Origin: Theocolax elegans | Lineage: Eukaryota; Arthropoda; Insecta; Hymenoptera; Cerocephalidae | Length of the DNA: 64,000 nucleotides | NCBI GenBank assembly: GCA_026168455.1 | Contig: CM047431.1 | Coordinates: 17,348,183 to 17,412,182 of the forward strand | Direction of reading: 5' to 3' | In this document: piece after piece, positions 43,135-53,004 of the stretch | Numbering within the stretch: position 1 is the stretch's first letter | Layout: each line of letters starts with the position of its first letter | Program-made: the position numbers and the translations under genes | Notes under the pieces: model-generated | Database searches by the model: none | Seen by the model: only the letters and a program-made list of their open reading frames with translations | What the model was told of the DNA's origin: nothing

Positions 43135-45431
43135 TTAGGGCAGTCTCTTATGTAGACTCCCTGGTCTCCACAACCATAGCAGAATACTTGTGAGCACTCT
43201 GCTGCCCAGTGACCCAATTGGTCACAAATAAAGCAGGGCTCTTTCTGCTTCCTAGGGTGGTTGGGGATTATTGGTGCTCTTGTTGCTGCTCTGTAATTGC
43301 TCTGGCTTCTGGGTTGCTGCATCTGTTGGCTCCTTGGCGATTCGGGCCTTTGTGGGGTCGCTGCTGCTTTTTGCCACTGCCTATGGCTGGTGTCGGCGAC
43401 TACCTTGTTCCATGGCTGCTTTGGCTGTGTGCTGCTGCTGCTGCTAGGCCTTGGGGAGTCGCGTTTCGCTGCTTCTTCATACTTGGGGGAGTTCGGCGCT
43501 GCTCTTCTTGGTTGGGGGCTGCTGGGCTTGGTATATCGCTGCTGTTTATTGTATGTGGGGTTGGGTGTGTGCTCTTTGGGGGTCTGGGAAGGGTATGAGG
43601 CTTTGGGATTGCTCGGGCTGCTTACTGCTGCTAGGCTGCGCGGTTTTTGCTGCTTTGGGTCGACGTAGCCATAATTTGCTAAGCCATAACCTTGCAATGT
43701 TGGTGGTGGCTTGTACGTTTCGTCGAGTAACCTCCTAGCTTCTTCCTTTTTCCCTAGCTTTTGTAGCTGCGCAAAATTATCAAATTGGCTTCTTTCTAAC
43801 TTGCATCGGTAGCTAGGATGCAAATTACGAAATGCTCTGTCCAATTGATCTGCTAGCGGAAGCGGAGGTTTTATTTGATCCAATATCCCTCGTAATTTTG
43901 ACAGATACGTCGAGATGTCTTCATTTGGACCTTGCGTGCGATTTTCAACTATTTGCCGCAAGTTGCTCTGGATTTCCTCCGATCCATATTGCAATCGCAC
44001 TGCGTCGACAAAATCAATAAAATTTTGCCAGCTGCTCTTTTCTCTCTTATACCAATCCCATGCTTCATCATCGAGCACGGATGGGAGAGCTTTAATTATG
44101 TCGTCCATCGAGAGATTATACGTCTCCTTGCATTCCTGGAGATTGCTCAGGAATGTTTCGGGATCGCTTTTCCTTGTTCCTTTGAACTGGATATGATATC
44201 TAGAGAAAATTTCTACCGTTCTTTTCTCTCTAGTGAAAAGCGAATCCTCCAAATTGCTGCAATTTGAATAACAATTCCTAAAAGATGGAATCGACATATT
44301 TGCTTGCTGCTGCTGCTGCTGCTGCTGCTGCTGTGGGGGATATTGCTGCTGGGGGTATTGCTGCTGCTGGGGATATTGCTGCTGCTGGGGAGGGGGAATG
44401 CTAAATGTCGTATTTCTTTCAGGGCTTAAGTTTTGGATTTGAGGCTCTTCGGTTATGTTGCTCTGGTGTGCTTGCTGTCGTCGTTGCTGCTGCTCTGCTA
44501 ATTCGTCTTCCCATTGCACGCTGGGGAGAATTTTTCTGCTGCTGCTTGTGTGTGTGCTGCTTCTCGGGTCGTTAGGGTTCATTCGGTTACGTTCGTTTAG
44601 TCTTCGCTCTGCTGCTGTTTGCTGCACTGCTCTGAATGCTGAGGGTTGTATGCTGCTTGTCGTTCTTGGCTGCGAGTTTGTATATACGTGTGTGCTTTGT
44701 GTTGCTGCGGGAGTTGTATTTGGCACGAAGGGGTTATTTGATAAATTTTTATTTGTCGGTATGGTTGGAGCAAGCGTAATAATTGGGTAATACGACGTTG
44801 AGTTTATTCCCAATAACAATACCGTTGTGCTTGGCGATGTATATAATATTTCTGGAATGATCGGTTCCAGTAAAAATCTTCGCTGCTCTTGCTCACATGG
44901 AGACGGCGTCCTTAAATGTCTGCACGTTGATTGTGCTTGCGGGCGATATGCTGGATGTAGCAATCTTTCGTTTATTGGTTCGTTGCATTCCGTTGGCTCC
45001 TCCATAGTCAGTGGATCCTGGTACCGTCCTTGCGACTGTCCGGTTTGCAGTTCCACGTATAGCATCCGACCGGATGTAATATTTTGTGCTAATGCTGCTC
45101 GGGGAGGGGGAGGGAAATTCGTTATTTCGGATTCTGTTAATGAGAGGTCCAGGAGAGATTCTTCTTCCATTGGGCTAAGTTCGTCCAAGTGTCGTCCATC
45201 TACTTCTGGTTTCCATTCTGCTGCTGAGGGGCCATAATTTCTAATTAATTCGTATCGCGCTACGCGATCACGAATTGTGCGTATATCGTCGTCGATGTTT
45301 AAATCCAGCTGATTGCAGTAAATTGTGATTTTACCATCGGCGGTATTATTTATGGTGCGCCTAATTATCGCTGCACCTTGTGCTACGTTATCAATATTTA
45401 TTTTACTACCTAATTTGTAGTTAGCTGCCAT
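43092..45431 (-). CDS. Ty3/gypsy gag
   Basis: The start is taken at the ATG at 45,431 (MAANYKLGSK); the frame is open a little further up, but only from a TTG. The protein has a charged N-terminus, a low-complexity Gln/Pro region encoded by the CAG run, and a Retrotrans_gag domain (FSRYHIQFKG, DEAWDWYKREK, LRGILDQIKP). A Pro/Ser-rich linker follows, then zinc knuckles CFICDQLGHWAAEC and a degenerate CYGCGDQGVYIRDC. It forms the capsid and binds RNA. Translation ends at TAA just past the slip site used to reach pol. Confidence 0.92.
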   Translation of the reverse strand: MAANYKLGSKINIDNVAQGAAIIRRTINNTADGKITIYCNQLDLNIDDDIRTIRDRVARYELIRNYGPSAAEWKPEVDGRHLDELSPMEEESLLDLSLTESEITNFPPPPRAALAQNITSGRMLYVELQTGQSQGRYQDPLTMEEPTECNEPINERLLHPAYRPQAQSTCRHLRTPSPCEQEQRRFLLEPIIPEILYTSPSTTVLLLGINSTSYYPIITLAPTIPTNKNLSNNPFVPNTTPAATQSTHVYTNSQPRTTSSIQPSAFRAVQQTAAERRLNERNRMNPNDPRSSTHTSSSRKILPSVQWEDELAEQQQRRQQAHQSNITEEPQIQNLSPERNTTFSIPPPQQQQYPQQQQYPQQQYPPQQQQQQQQQQANMSIPSFRNCYSNCSNLEDSLFTREKRTVEIFSRYHIQFKGTRKSDPETFLSNLQECKETYNLSMDDIIKALPSVLDDEAWDWYKREKSSWQNFIDFVDAVRLQYGSEEIQSNLRQIVENRTQGPNEDISTYLSKLRGILDQIKPPLPLADQLDRAFRNLHPSYRCKLERSQFDNFAQLQKLGKKEEARRLLDETYKPPPTLQGYGLANYGYVDPKQQKPRSLAAVSSPSNPKASYPSQTPKEHTPNPTYNKQQRYTKPSSPQPRRAAPNSPKYEEAAKRDSPRPSSSSSTQPKQPWNKVVADTSHRQWQKAAATPQRPESPRSQQMQQPRSQSNYRAATRAPIIPNHPRKQKEPCFICDQLGHWAAECSQVFCYGCGDQGVYIRDCPKCSTKKQGNGSQRK
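43110..43116 (-). promoter_or_regulatory. -1 ribosomal frameshift heptamer GGGAAAC
   Basis: In the gag frame the codons are CAG GGA AAC, so the heptamer is in the required X XXY YYZ phase. Slipping one base back gives GGG AAA CGG in the pol frame, and gag stops 18 bases after the site. A downstream stem was not folded. Confidence 0.85.
44303..44332. repeat. (CTG/CAG)n inside gag
   Basis: About ten uninterrupted triplets encode poly-Gln in gag. Interrupted CTG-rich sequence extends on both sides. Confidence 0.95.
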
Positions 45432-46684
45432 TTTGAATTTTAACTTAATTATTCTATCAATAATTAAGAAGGGGAGGATATAAGTTTGGCGCAAAAAATC
45501 TGCAGCTCAATACTTATTGCTATTAAACTAACAGCCCAACGTAAAACGAAAAATTAAAGCTGAAGTTTCTTATATGCTATTTATCTGCTTAAATACTATT
45601 TAGGGGAGAAACAATCCAAAATAAGGTGAAGGTAATAAAATTAGGCAAGGGTAATAATAATAATATCGGGTTTTTAGGTTTTTGGCTGCTGATAGGGAAA
45701 GGCGTAAAAATTAACAAGTTTGCTGCGAATTGGGGTTATTAAATGCAATTAGTTGAAAGCAAATGAAAAGAAGGGAAGAAAAAAATTAATTTGATTTTTT
45801 ATGTGCTAATTTGCTAAATTATTACTTTGTTAAAAGCAAAATTAAGGTTTAATTAATTTTAATTAATTGGCTGCTAGCTGCGAAAATAGGAGAACAAAAC
45901 AAAAAGAAATAATGTTTTTAATTTGCACGAGAAAATAAAAATTTATTTATTATGTATTATGTATACAGGTTTGCAAAATTAATAAATAATTAAATTGCAG
46001 CTTCTGCCAGAAAAGAGAATGAAAATATTAATATATAAGGGCTAAATTATTTTAACAACAAAAAAAAATTTTTTTTTTTTAATTTGTTGATAGCACTATT
46101 CAAAAATTAAAGTAACAGCTTATAATAATAAGTGGTATGGCTGCGATGAGAGAAGGGGGGAAAAAGCGAAACAAAATGTTAAATTGTGTGTTAGAAGATA
46201 ATATAGGTATTATAAAATAAATGTATAAGAAATATTGTGCACAAATGAAAATTATTATCAAAATATATATTAAAAAGAAAACAAGTTATTTTGCATAGTT
46301 ATATTAATTATTAATTGATTAACTAAATAATGTAAAATTCAATATAACGTGTATATTTAACACGTGTTCACTATTTAAAGATGGCCGATAATATGGCCAC
46401 GCGGCTTCTTCCTCCTTCCCGTATGTGTGCTCCACGCGGGGGGAGGGAAAAATGGCTACGGCTTATTATAATTAAATTATTACTCCGTCACGCTTGACGT
46501 TCACAATTTCTATTTTAATCGAAATTTGAGAGAAAAAAAAACTTAATTTGCTGCTGCCGAATGTTGTATTTTATATATGCTGCTCCTAAAAAATTTTAAT
46601 TTAATCCCGTAATATTCAACATCGGTTATATAACGTATACGACGCCATTTTAACATACAAAAAAAACGTGCCGATGCCGAAAAA
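45432..46684 (-). other. Gypsy 5' leader
   Basis: About 1.25 kb between the primer site and the gag ATG. It is AT-rich with no ORF of note and presumably contains packaging signals. Confidence 0.7.
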
Positions 46685-46699
46685 CCACGTTGGGCGCCA
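46685..46699 (-). other. Primer binding site, Lys-tRNA type
   Basis: The minus strand reads TGGCGCCCAACGTGG one base after the 5' LTR. This matches the complement of tRNA-Lys 3' ends as used by many retroelements (from memory of the consensus). Confidence 0.8.
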
Positions 46700-46700
46700 A

Positions 46701-48002
46701 TGTAACGGTCACGCTGGGGATTAGGGCGTGGCGTCAAAGGCGAAATAAACACTTGAATTTATATAAAATAATCTGAATTTATTATAACAATTAAATTAGG
46801 TTTGGGCGCCAGCCGCGTATGATCGCGGCGAATTTATATTATCAAGCTCGGCTGCGTGCGAGCTGCTGCTGCTACTTGCTGCGCGAGGGGAGGGGAGGGG
46901 AGAAAAGGGGAAGCACACTTACGGTATGAAGGAATACGCGTATCCACTGCAAGGCGTACACCCACCTTATCAACGTGGAGATCGTCTCCTCGGATTCTGC
47001 TTCTCTCGGTTGCTCGCTTTCGCTCTCTAGTGCACACACACACACTCTCGAAATCTAACGGTATACAGCACTCGGTCGTAGATCGGTTAGCTGACGTTGC
47101 CTCGATGGCGTCCCGATGAGCTCTCTCTAGTTCGGGCTCGTTCGCCGCTTCGCTGCTCGGGCCCGACGTGCGCGCGCAGCTTCTCGCGTCGAGTCGCCCG
47201 TCGGCCGCCGTCGTCTCGCGCGCCTCGTGTAGTGAGTGCTCGCGGCCATGTTGATCAAGGCGGACGACGTTGCCGGGCTGCTGCTTCCCACGGAGAGGAC
47301 GATGTTCCCGGTGATGCTGTTACCCAGGTAAGCCTATATGATCGTTCCTCCGTGTTATATACTGTATCGGCTAATGAGTCTGCTCTGTTACAGGTGCAGA
47401 CGGGACGGCCGATCTTCGAGTCTTCTTTCTCACTTGCTCTCACGGTGGCTGCTCAGCTGGTGCGCGTCGGGTCGGTGATTGCTGCTCTTCGTCGGCGCTG
47501 CGTTGCTGCGGGGATGCTGGCTGCTTCTCAGGTGAATATCTATCTCCCGAGGGAGTGCTGCGTATTATTTACTGATTATTAACTGAGAGTTATGGTAATG
47601 TTATGATTACCATAACCTCACTTCCAATCCTCTCCTAGCATGTAGCTGTCAGTTAGTGTGTGCACTACATGCGTCCTTGTTTCCTTGTAATTAGGATTAT
47701 TATTAATTATCCAACTGTTTCACAGCTTCCTGGATATCCTGTTGCTGCTCGTGCTGCTCCATCTGGCACCTTGGGCCATCGTAGGCTGCTCCATGGACCT
47801 GGTGCGAAGCCTCCCAGAAGTAGTATCGCCTCTCCTGACATGCTGCTTTATTGTGCTACGAGAAAGGAGCCAAGAGAAGTATTGGGAATTCGGGGAGCTT
47901 CGGCTAGGTTAGGTAGGCTTAGAGATGTGAGGGTAGGTAGGTTAGTTTATATTGGGGTTCGCTCGCTTATTAACTTTGACAGGTATTACATACCTTGTCA
48001 CA
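46701..48002 (-). repeat. 5' LTR of the Ty3/gypsy element
   Basis: 1,302 bp, nearly identical to the 3' LTR. It is followed at 48,003-48,006 by AGTC, the second half of the 4-bp target duplication. The near identity means a very recent insertion or gene conversion. Confidence 0.95.
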
Positions 48003-48277
48003 AGTCTTCTCCAAGCGATTTTTGAGTTAACGTGTTGTCCAAGCGAATTTTGAGTTAACGTGTTTTCCAAGCGATTTCTGAGTTAACGTGTTTTCCAAGC
48101 GATTTCTGAGTTAACATGTTCTCCAAGCGATTTCTGAGTTAACGTGTTCTTCAAGCGAATCCTGAGTTAACGTGTTTTCCAAGCGATTTCTGAGTTAACG
48201 TGTTCTCCAAGCGAATTCTGAGTTAACGTATTTTCCAAGCGATTTCTGAGTTAGAATGTTTTTATTCGGAGGCGACG
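48003..48277 (-). repeat. Right 28-bp array and terminus of element A
   Basis: About nine units of the inverted 28-bp repeat (core GTTTTCCAAGCGATTTCTGAG), ending in TTAGAATGTTTTTATTCGG and GGCGACG. Confidence 0.9.
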
Positions 48278-48291
48278 ATGTATTAGTTATT

Positions 48292-48458
48292 TATGTACCT
48301 TGGGTGAGCCTCGCGTCATTACTGTTCGAGGCGGAAAATTTCGTGGATGGTTAGTACGTCCGTGGTCGCGAGCGCAGCGAGCGGCCAAAGATGTTACTAC
48401 CATCCACGAAATTTGAGCCGAGAACTGTAATGACGCGATGTTTACCCATGGTACGTAA
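48292..48458. repeat. Imperfect hairpin, arms ~65 bp
   Basis: TATGTACCTTGGGTGAGCCT...GTCATTAC and AATTTCGTGGATGGTTAGTA are mirrored by GTTACTACCATCCACGAAATT and GTAATGACGCG...ACCCATGGTACGTA. The loop holds GGTCGCGAGCGCAGCGAGCG. It is MITE-like. Confidence 0.7.
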
Positions 48459-48758
48459 ACAATTTTTCAGACTTATAATTCGTACATACGATTCTTTCGT
48501 TGCTCACAAAGTAATTTATTGTACATTTAAAAGTAATGTAATAAACACTTTTTTAAACAATATAAATAATTCTATATTATGTCAATAATTTTTAAACATT
48601 TGTTTACTGACGCTCATAAAACATTTTAACTTTTTAAATTTTGCATTTAGTATCAGAGAATATTAAATATTTAGTAATTACTTATTATTAATCGTAACAT
48701 TGCAGTTATTAAAGATATAGGACTCATTTTATGTTATTATATATATATATATATATAT
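48459..48758. other. AT-rich, nothing recognised
   Basis: No gene is seen. It ends in a (TA)n run that borders the next MITE. Confidence 0.5.
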
Positions 48759-48922
48759 GCGGAGACAGACTGACACAATCCAAAAATTTACTATAGTGTA
48801 TAATAAATTTTACTGAATTTGTATAGTAAATATTACCAGAATTGTAGTAAAAATTAATAATTTTCTAGTAAATTTTATTATACACTATAGTAAATTTTTG
48901 GATTACGTCAGTCTGTCTCCGC
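48759..48922. mobile_element. Short MITE in a TA run
   Basis: GCGGAGACAGACTGACACAA and ...GTCAGTCTGTCTCCGC are inverted ends. The next ~35 bp (CCAAAAATTTACTATAGTGT) also mirror. It is 164 bp. Confidence 0.85.
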
Positions 48923-49239
48923 ATTACTAGACAACATTGTAATTTTTGCTTCAACTTTTTTCTACGTGTATATATATATACACTATATTATTTCTAAAAT
49001 ATAATATTCTGATATATATGTATAATATATAGTACTTTCGTATCTGAGCAATATTAAGATAACTATGATTAAAGTAACGCAAACGTTACGTTTAAACTAG
49101 TTGTGTTTACGTTTGAAAAGCCTTAGATATATCTCCGATACATGTACTACGCGTTTCAAACACGTTGACTCTATACCGTATCGCGCGGCAGAGGTTATAC
49201 TGATCGCCGCATATATCCTACGGAGCGCTTTTCATACAG

Positions 49240-49278
49240 CCTCCTAGGATGTATAGACACCTTATACGTCCTAGGAGG
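49240..49278. repeat. Perfect-type hairpin, 16-bp stem
   Basis: CCTCCTAGGATGTATA, seven bases, then TATACGTCCTAGGAGG (one mismatch). It lies within an unassigned CG-richer patch (49,100-49,400). Confidence 0.8.
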
Positions 49279-49889
49279 ATGTATAGAGGGCTGTCTTACA
49301 AGCGAGGAGCCACTTGTATGTACGCAACGCATTTACAAGCGGAGCGCGCTCTGCACGTAAGAGTCGTTGTACGAATTAGTAGGCTGAAAAAAATATTTTG
49401 ACAGAGCCGCTATTTAGATACAATCACTCACCCAACGTGCGTAAAAAATGATTTTCATAACACTCAATTTTATAATAACAATTACTATACAGATTTTATT
49501 AAATACCAAAATTTTTAAATATGCATTATAAAAACCATCACTTTGAAATAATACTACATTCACATACAAATTAAAACCATATATAACACAACGACAGTAT
49601 TATATACCACTTTATAAAAAATGTTACCACCGCCATTAAAGAAAAATATAATTTATGAGAGTATATAACATGCTTATAATTTATGTATTCTGTAAACACA
49701 TTATATTACATCAATTTATTTAAAATTACGATATCCCCCCAAATGGAAATTATTTTATGTTTGTGCATTTTAAATATATTAAATATATGGACATATTTCA
49801 CTTTCTTTCTGAACACACGCACACACACCTTCTTTATAATAACCTATAATGATTATTTTTACACAGACACAATATATATATATATATAT
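49279..49889. other. AT-rich, nothing recognised
   Basis: No gene is seen. A (TA)n run at the end is the insertion target of the next element. Confidence 0.5.
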
Positions 49890-51542
49890 GGGTGGTTCTC
49901 TGTGACATCGAAGATGAAAAAAATAAATATTGCTATAACTGTGGGAATATGTTTTAGAGGTATCCAGTACTTCTCCGAAATTGTTTCAGATTTTTTCTGG
50001 GCCATTGTTTTAAGTTACAGAGAGTCAAAGTTGACATTTTAGCACTTTTTTGCATTATATGCCCATTTCCATGAATTTTTAGCTCCCAGGAGATGCATTT
50101 TTCACTAAAAACATAAGTATGACTTTTTTTGTAAAATTTTCCGAACTTTTCATTAAAAATACTTTTAAAGACATAAATGTATGCTGTCATACTCTTGTAA
50201 GCCATTTAAACCTTAAATAGTGAAAATCAGCAATTCTGCTCCGGACTCTGGTAACCTAATACTGTCTAAAAGATGTCTTTTTATAGTCAGAAACTGCCTT
50301 AAAATTTCCAGAGTGGGTCTAAATCATTAATATCACTTATGGTCAAAATATCCGGGAAAAGTGCCCGAAATATTAATAGAAATGTATATTTGTTGCCTTA
50401 TAACGATGAATCTATTAGCATGATCATTGCAAAAAAATTTGTGCACTTACCTTGGAGTAGTAGAAAAGTATCTTCACTTGTTTCAGTATCCATCTAATCC
50501 CCTGTAAGCTGCTAAAAATACAAATATTATTATACAAATGTAAAAAATTATTTTTTAAACATTTATAATGCTGAATTTTTAGTTTTACATCCCATACAAG
50601 AATTATAATACTAATCTGAAGGATTACTATAAAAGTATCAACATTATTATTAGTATTATTCAGCAATACATTGTTTAGATTTCACAAACTTGTCACTGTC
50701 ACGTTATCATATTATTCATTATAATTATATATCCGATTTATTTATATATCTTTTGTATTAAATACGTATATTCAGTTATTGTAATAATGATGTTTATATA
50801 TTTATAGTAATCCTTCAGATTAGTATTATAATTCTTGTAAGGGATGTAAAACTAAAAATCCAGCATTATAAATGTTTAAAAAATAATTTTTTATAATTTT
50901 ATAATAATATTTGTATTTTTAGCAGCTTACAGGGTATTAGATGGATACTGAAACAAGTGGAGATACTTTTCTACCATTCCAAGGTAAGTGCATAAATTTT
51001 TTTGCAATGATCATGCTACTAGATTCATCGTTATAAGGCAACAAATATACATTTCTATTAATATTTCGGGCACTTTTCCCGGATATTTTGACCATAAGTG
51101 ATCTTAATGATTTAGACCCACTCTGGAAATTTTTAGGCAGTTTCTGACTATAAAAAGACATCTTTTAGACAGTATTAGGTTACCAGAATCCGGAGCAGAA
51201 TTGCTGATTTTCACTATTTAAGGTTTAAATGGCTTACAAGAGTGTGACAGCATACAGTTATGTCTTTAAAAGTATTTTTATTGAAAAGTTCGGAAAATTT
51301 TACAAAAAAAGTCATACTTATGTTTTTAGTGAAAAATGCATCCCCTGGGAGCTAAAAATTCATGAAAATGGGCATATAATGCAAAAAAGTGCTAAACTGT
51401 CAACTTTGACTCTCTGTAACTTAAAATAATGGCCCAGAAAAAATCTGAAAAAATTCAGGAGAACTAGTGGATACCTCTAAAGCATATTCCCACAGTTATA
51501 GCAATATTTATTTTTTTCATCTTCGATGTCACAGAGAACCTC

Positions 51543-51544
<2 letters not shown>
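49890..51544. mobile_element. 1.65-kb foldback element carrying a small coding exon in each arm
   Basis: The ends GGGTGGTTCTCTGTGACATC and its inverse sit in TA runs. The arms of about 750 bp match closely and meet near 50,735. In each arm, reading outward from the centre, a T-rich stretch ends in TTAGCAGCTTACAG, then ATGGATACTGAAACAAGTG follows with a short frame and a consensus donor AAGGTAAGTG. Farther out a second frame starts MAYKSVTAY and is conserved between the arms (51,229-51,429 plus strand; 49,954-50,205 minus strand). It probably derives from an autonomous transposon's 5' gene part. Confidence 0.7.
50941..50983 (+). CDS. Small exon MDTETSGDTFLPFQ with splice donor (right arm)
   Basis: An acceptor-like CAG is at 50,930-50,932, an ATG at 50,941 and the donor GTAAGTG begins at 50,984. 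The left arm has the same exon on the minus strand (ATG at 50,493), coding MDTETSEDTFLLLQ. Preservation of frame and splice signals in both arms suggests a real first exon. The product is unknown. Confidence 0.4.
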
Positions 51545-51576
<32 letters not shown>

Positions 51577-53004
51577 TTATTTTTTACTCTTTGTCATATT
51601 TATTTTCTTTTTGTATTTAATTCTATCATTATTAGCGTCAAAATTTAACAGTATACTTTTCTTTCCTTAACTCACACTGTTACAGAGCCCTTATTATGTT
51701 ACTATTAAATGGATCATGCATTGAAAAAATATATGATTTTTGAAATGTATACCTTACCAGCACATCCTCGCCGTAAGAGTCGAATACAACATTCATATGT
51801 TGGCTAACGCTGGAAGCATAAATATATTTTACGGGGCGTGTGTTACAACTATACACGAAAAATCTAAATGACTTCAGTACAACATGTCTTGGTCTGCAGA
51901 AACGACATCAGGTTTTTATCAAATACACTATCCAAGAGCCTAACTCTCATCCAATAATGTATAAATAGTTATTTAAAATTATCAAATAAAACGAAAACAT
52001 TGGAAAGTCGACACAAAACATATGGAGTTCTCACATCTTTTCAACTCGTCTACGCGTGATCAAGATTCGAGATGCCTTTTTGAAAAGATTGCCCGCTCAT
52101 ATACTATAAAGGACCCCTGCAATAATGATGAAAATGGAGTCGAAATCTCACGAATGATTGACATTTGACGGACTCTTTGAATGTCACGAAATAATTGATA
52201 GTCATTAGATGATCAAGTTTTCAGTTGAACTTTATTTTCAGTTCTGTCTTTGATGTTTTTTTTAATCTATAACCTCTTTTAAAAAACCAAAATATTGGAA
52301 AGTCGACACAAAATATATCGAGTTCTCACACTCTTTTCAATCGTTTGTACAATAGTAGTTACATGTAATTTTAAAGAAATTTTGATTAATTTTAAAACTT
52401 TGGTAGTTAACTATCATATTTTGTTTATTTCTCAATTTTTTTTTACAAAAACGACATCTCAGTCACCACATTAATTATACCATAATCCTCTTCGCAATGC
52501 GCAAATTATCATTGTTGGTGTTAAGGGTAGAGTACGGTTATAAAAATATTTTTGTACTTTTTATAAAATATTATGTGAAATGGCATGTTTATAAAATATA
52601 TTATAAAAAATATTCTTTTTTGATGATTTTTAACACATTCATTAAGTAAAATATTAAAATATTATCAAAAATAGGCTTAAAACAGGTGTAAATACAAAAA
52701 ACTCCTTGCAGGATAAAAGTTGTCGAAGGGCTTTAATTGAAGAAAATTTAAATTGATATGCATATAATCTTCAACTTTACACAGCGAATTTGGTGTATCT
52801 ATAAAAATGCAATTTCTGCCTTGATAAACCCAATTGGTTTACTAATTATTTAAAAAATGTAATGTTTTTCATTTAAAAAATGAACATAAAAATGTCACAT
52901 TTAACTTTAAAGAAAAAAGGCTGTGTAACTATTTTACATATACTCATCTAAAATAAGCACGATCAAAATACAACCGAGTGAGCGTTAGCGAGCGAGGTAT
53001 CTGT
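51545..53004. other. AT-rich spacer with a 53-bp direct repeat
   Basis: A block containing TTGGAAAGTCGACACAAAA and GAGTTCTCACA occurs at about 51,993 and again at about 52,290. No gene is seen. Confidence 0.5.

Larger units (their letters stand above)
27789..48277. mobile_element. Element A: CG(T/A)CG-ended DNA element with 28-bp subterminal arrays
   Basis: The left terminus CGTCGCATCCGAATAAAAAC matches the inverse of the right terminus ...GGCGACG at 48,277. Both ends are bordered by ATGT, so the target duplication looks like 4 bp. From base 37 inward each end has an array of a 28-bp unit (core CGCTTGGAAAACACGTTAAC), followed by an inverted arm of about 200 bp (TTGGCGCCTCGATTTAAGTT and complement). 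The interior (about 9 kb without the gypsy element) holds element B, LINE scraps and CT/GA-rich sequence. No transposase is recognised. The gypsy element at 36,499-48,002 split the right arm. Confidence 0.75.

Noticed and set aside
43209..45237. Several 90-136-aa plus-strand frames opposite gag
   Set aside because: Shadows of gag produced by its repetitive codon use (CTG runs).
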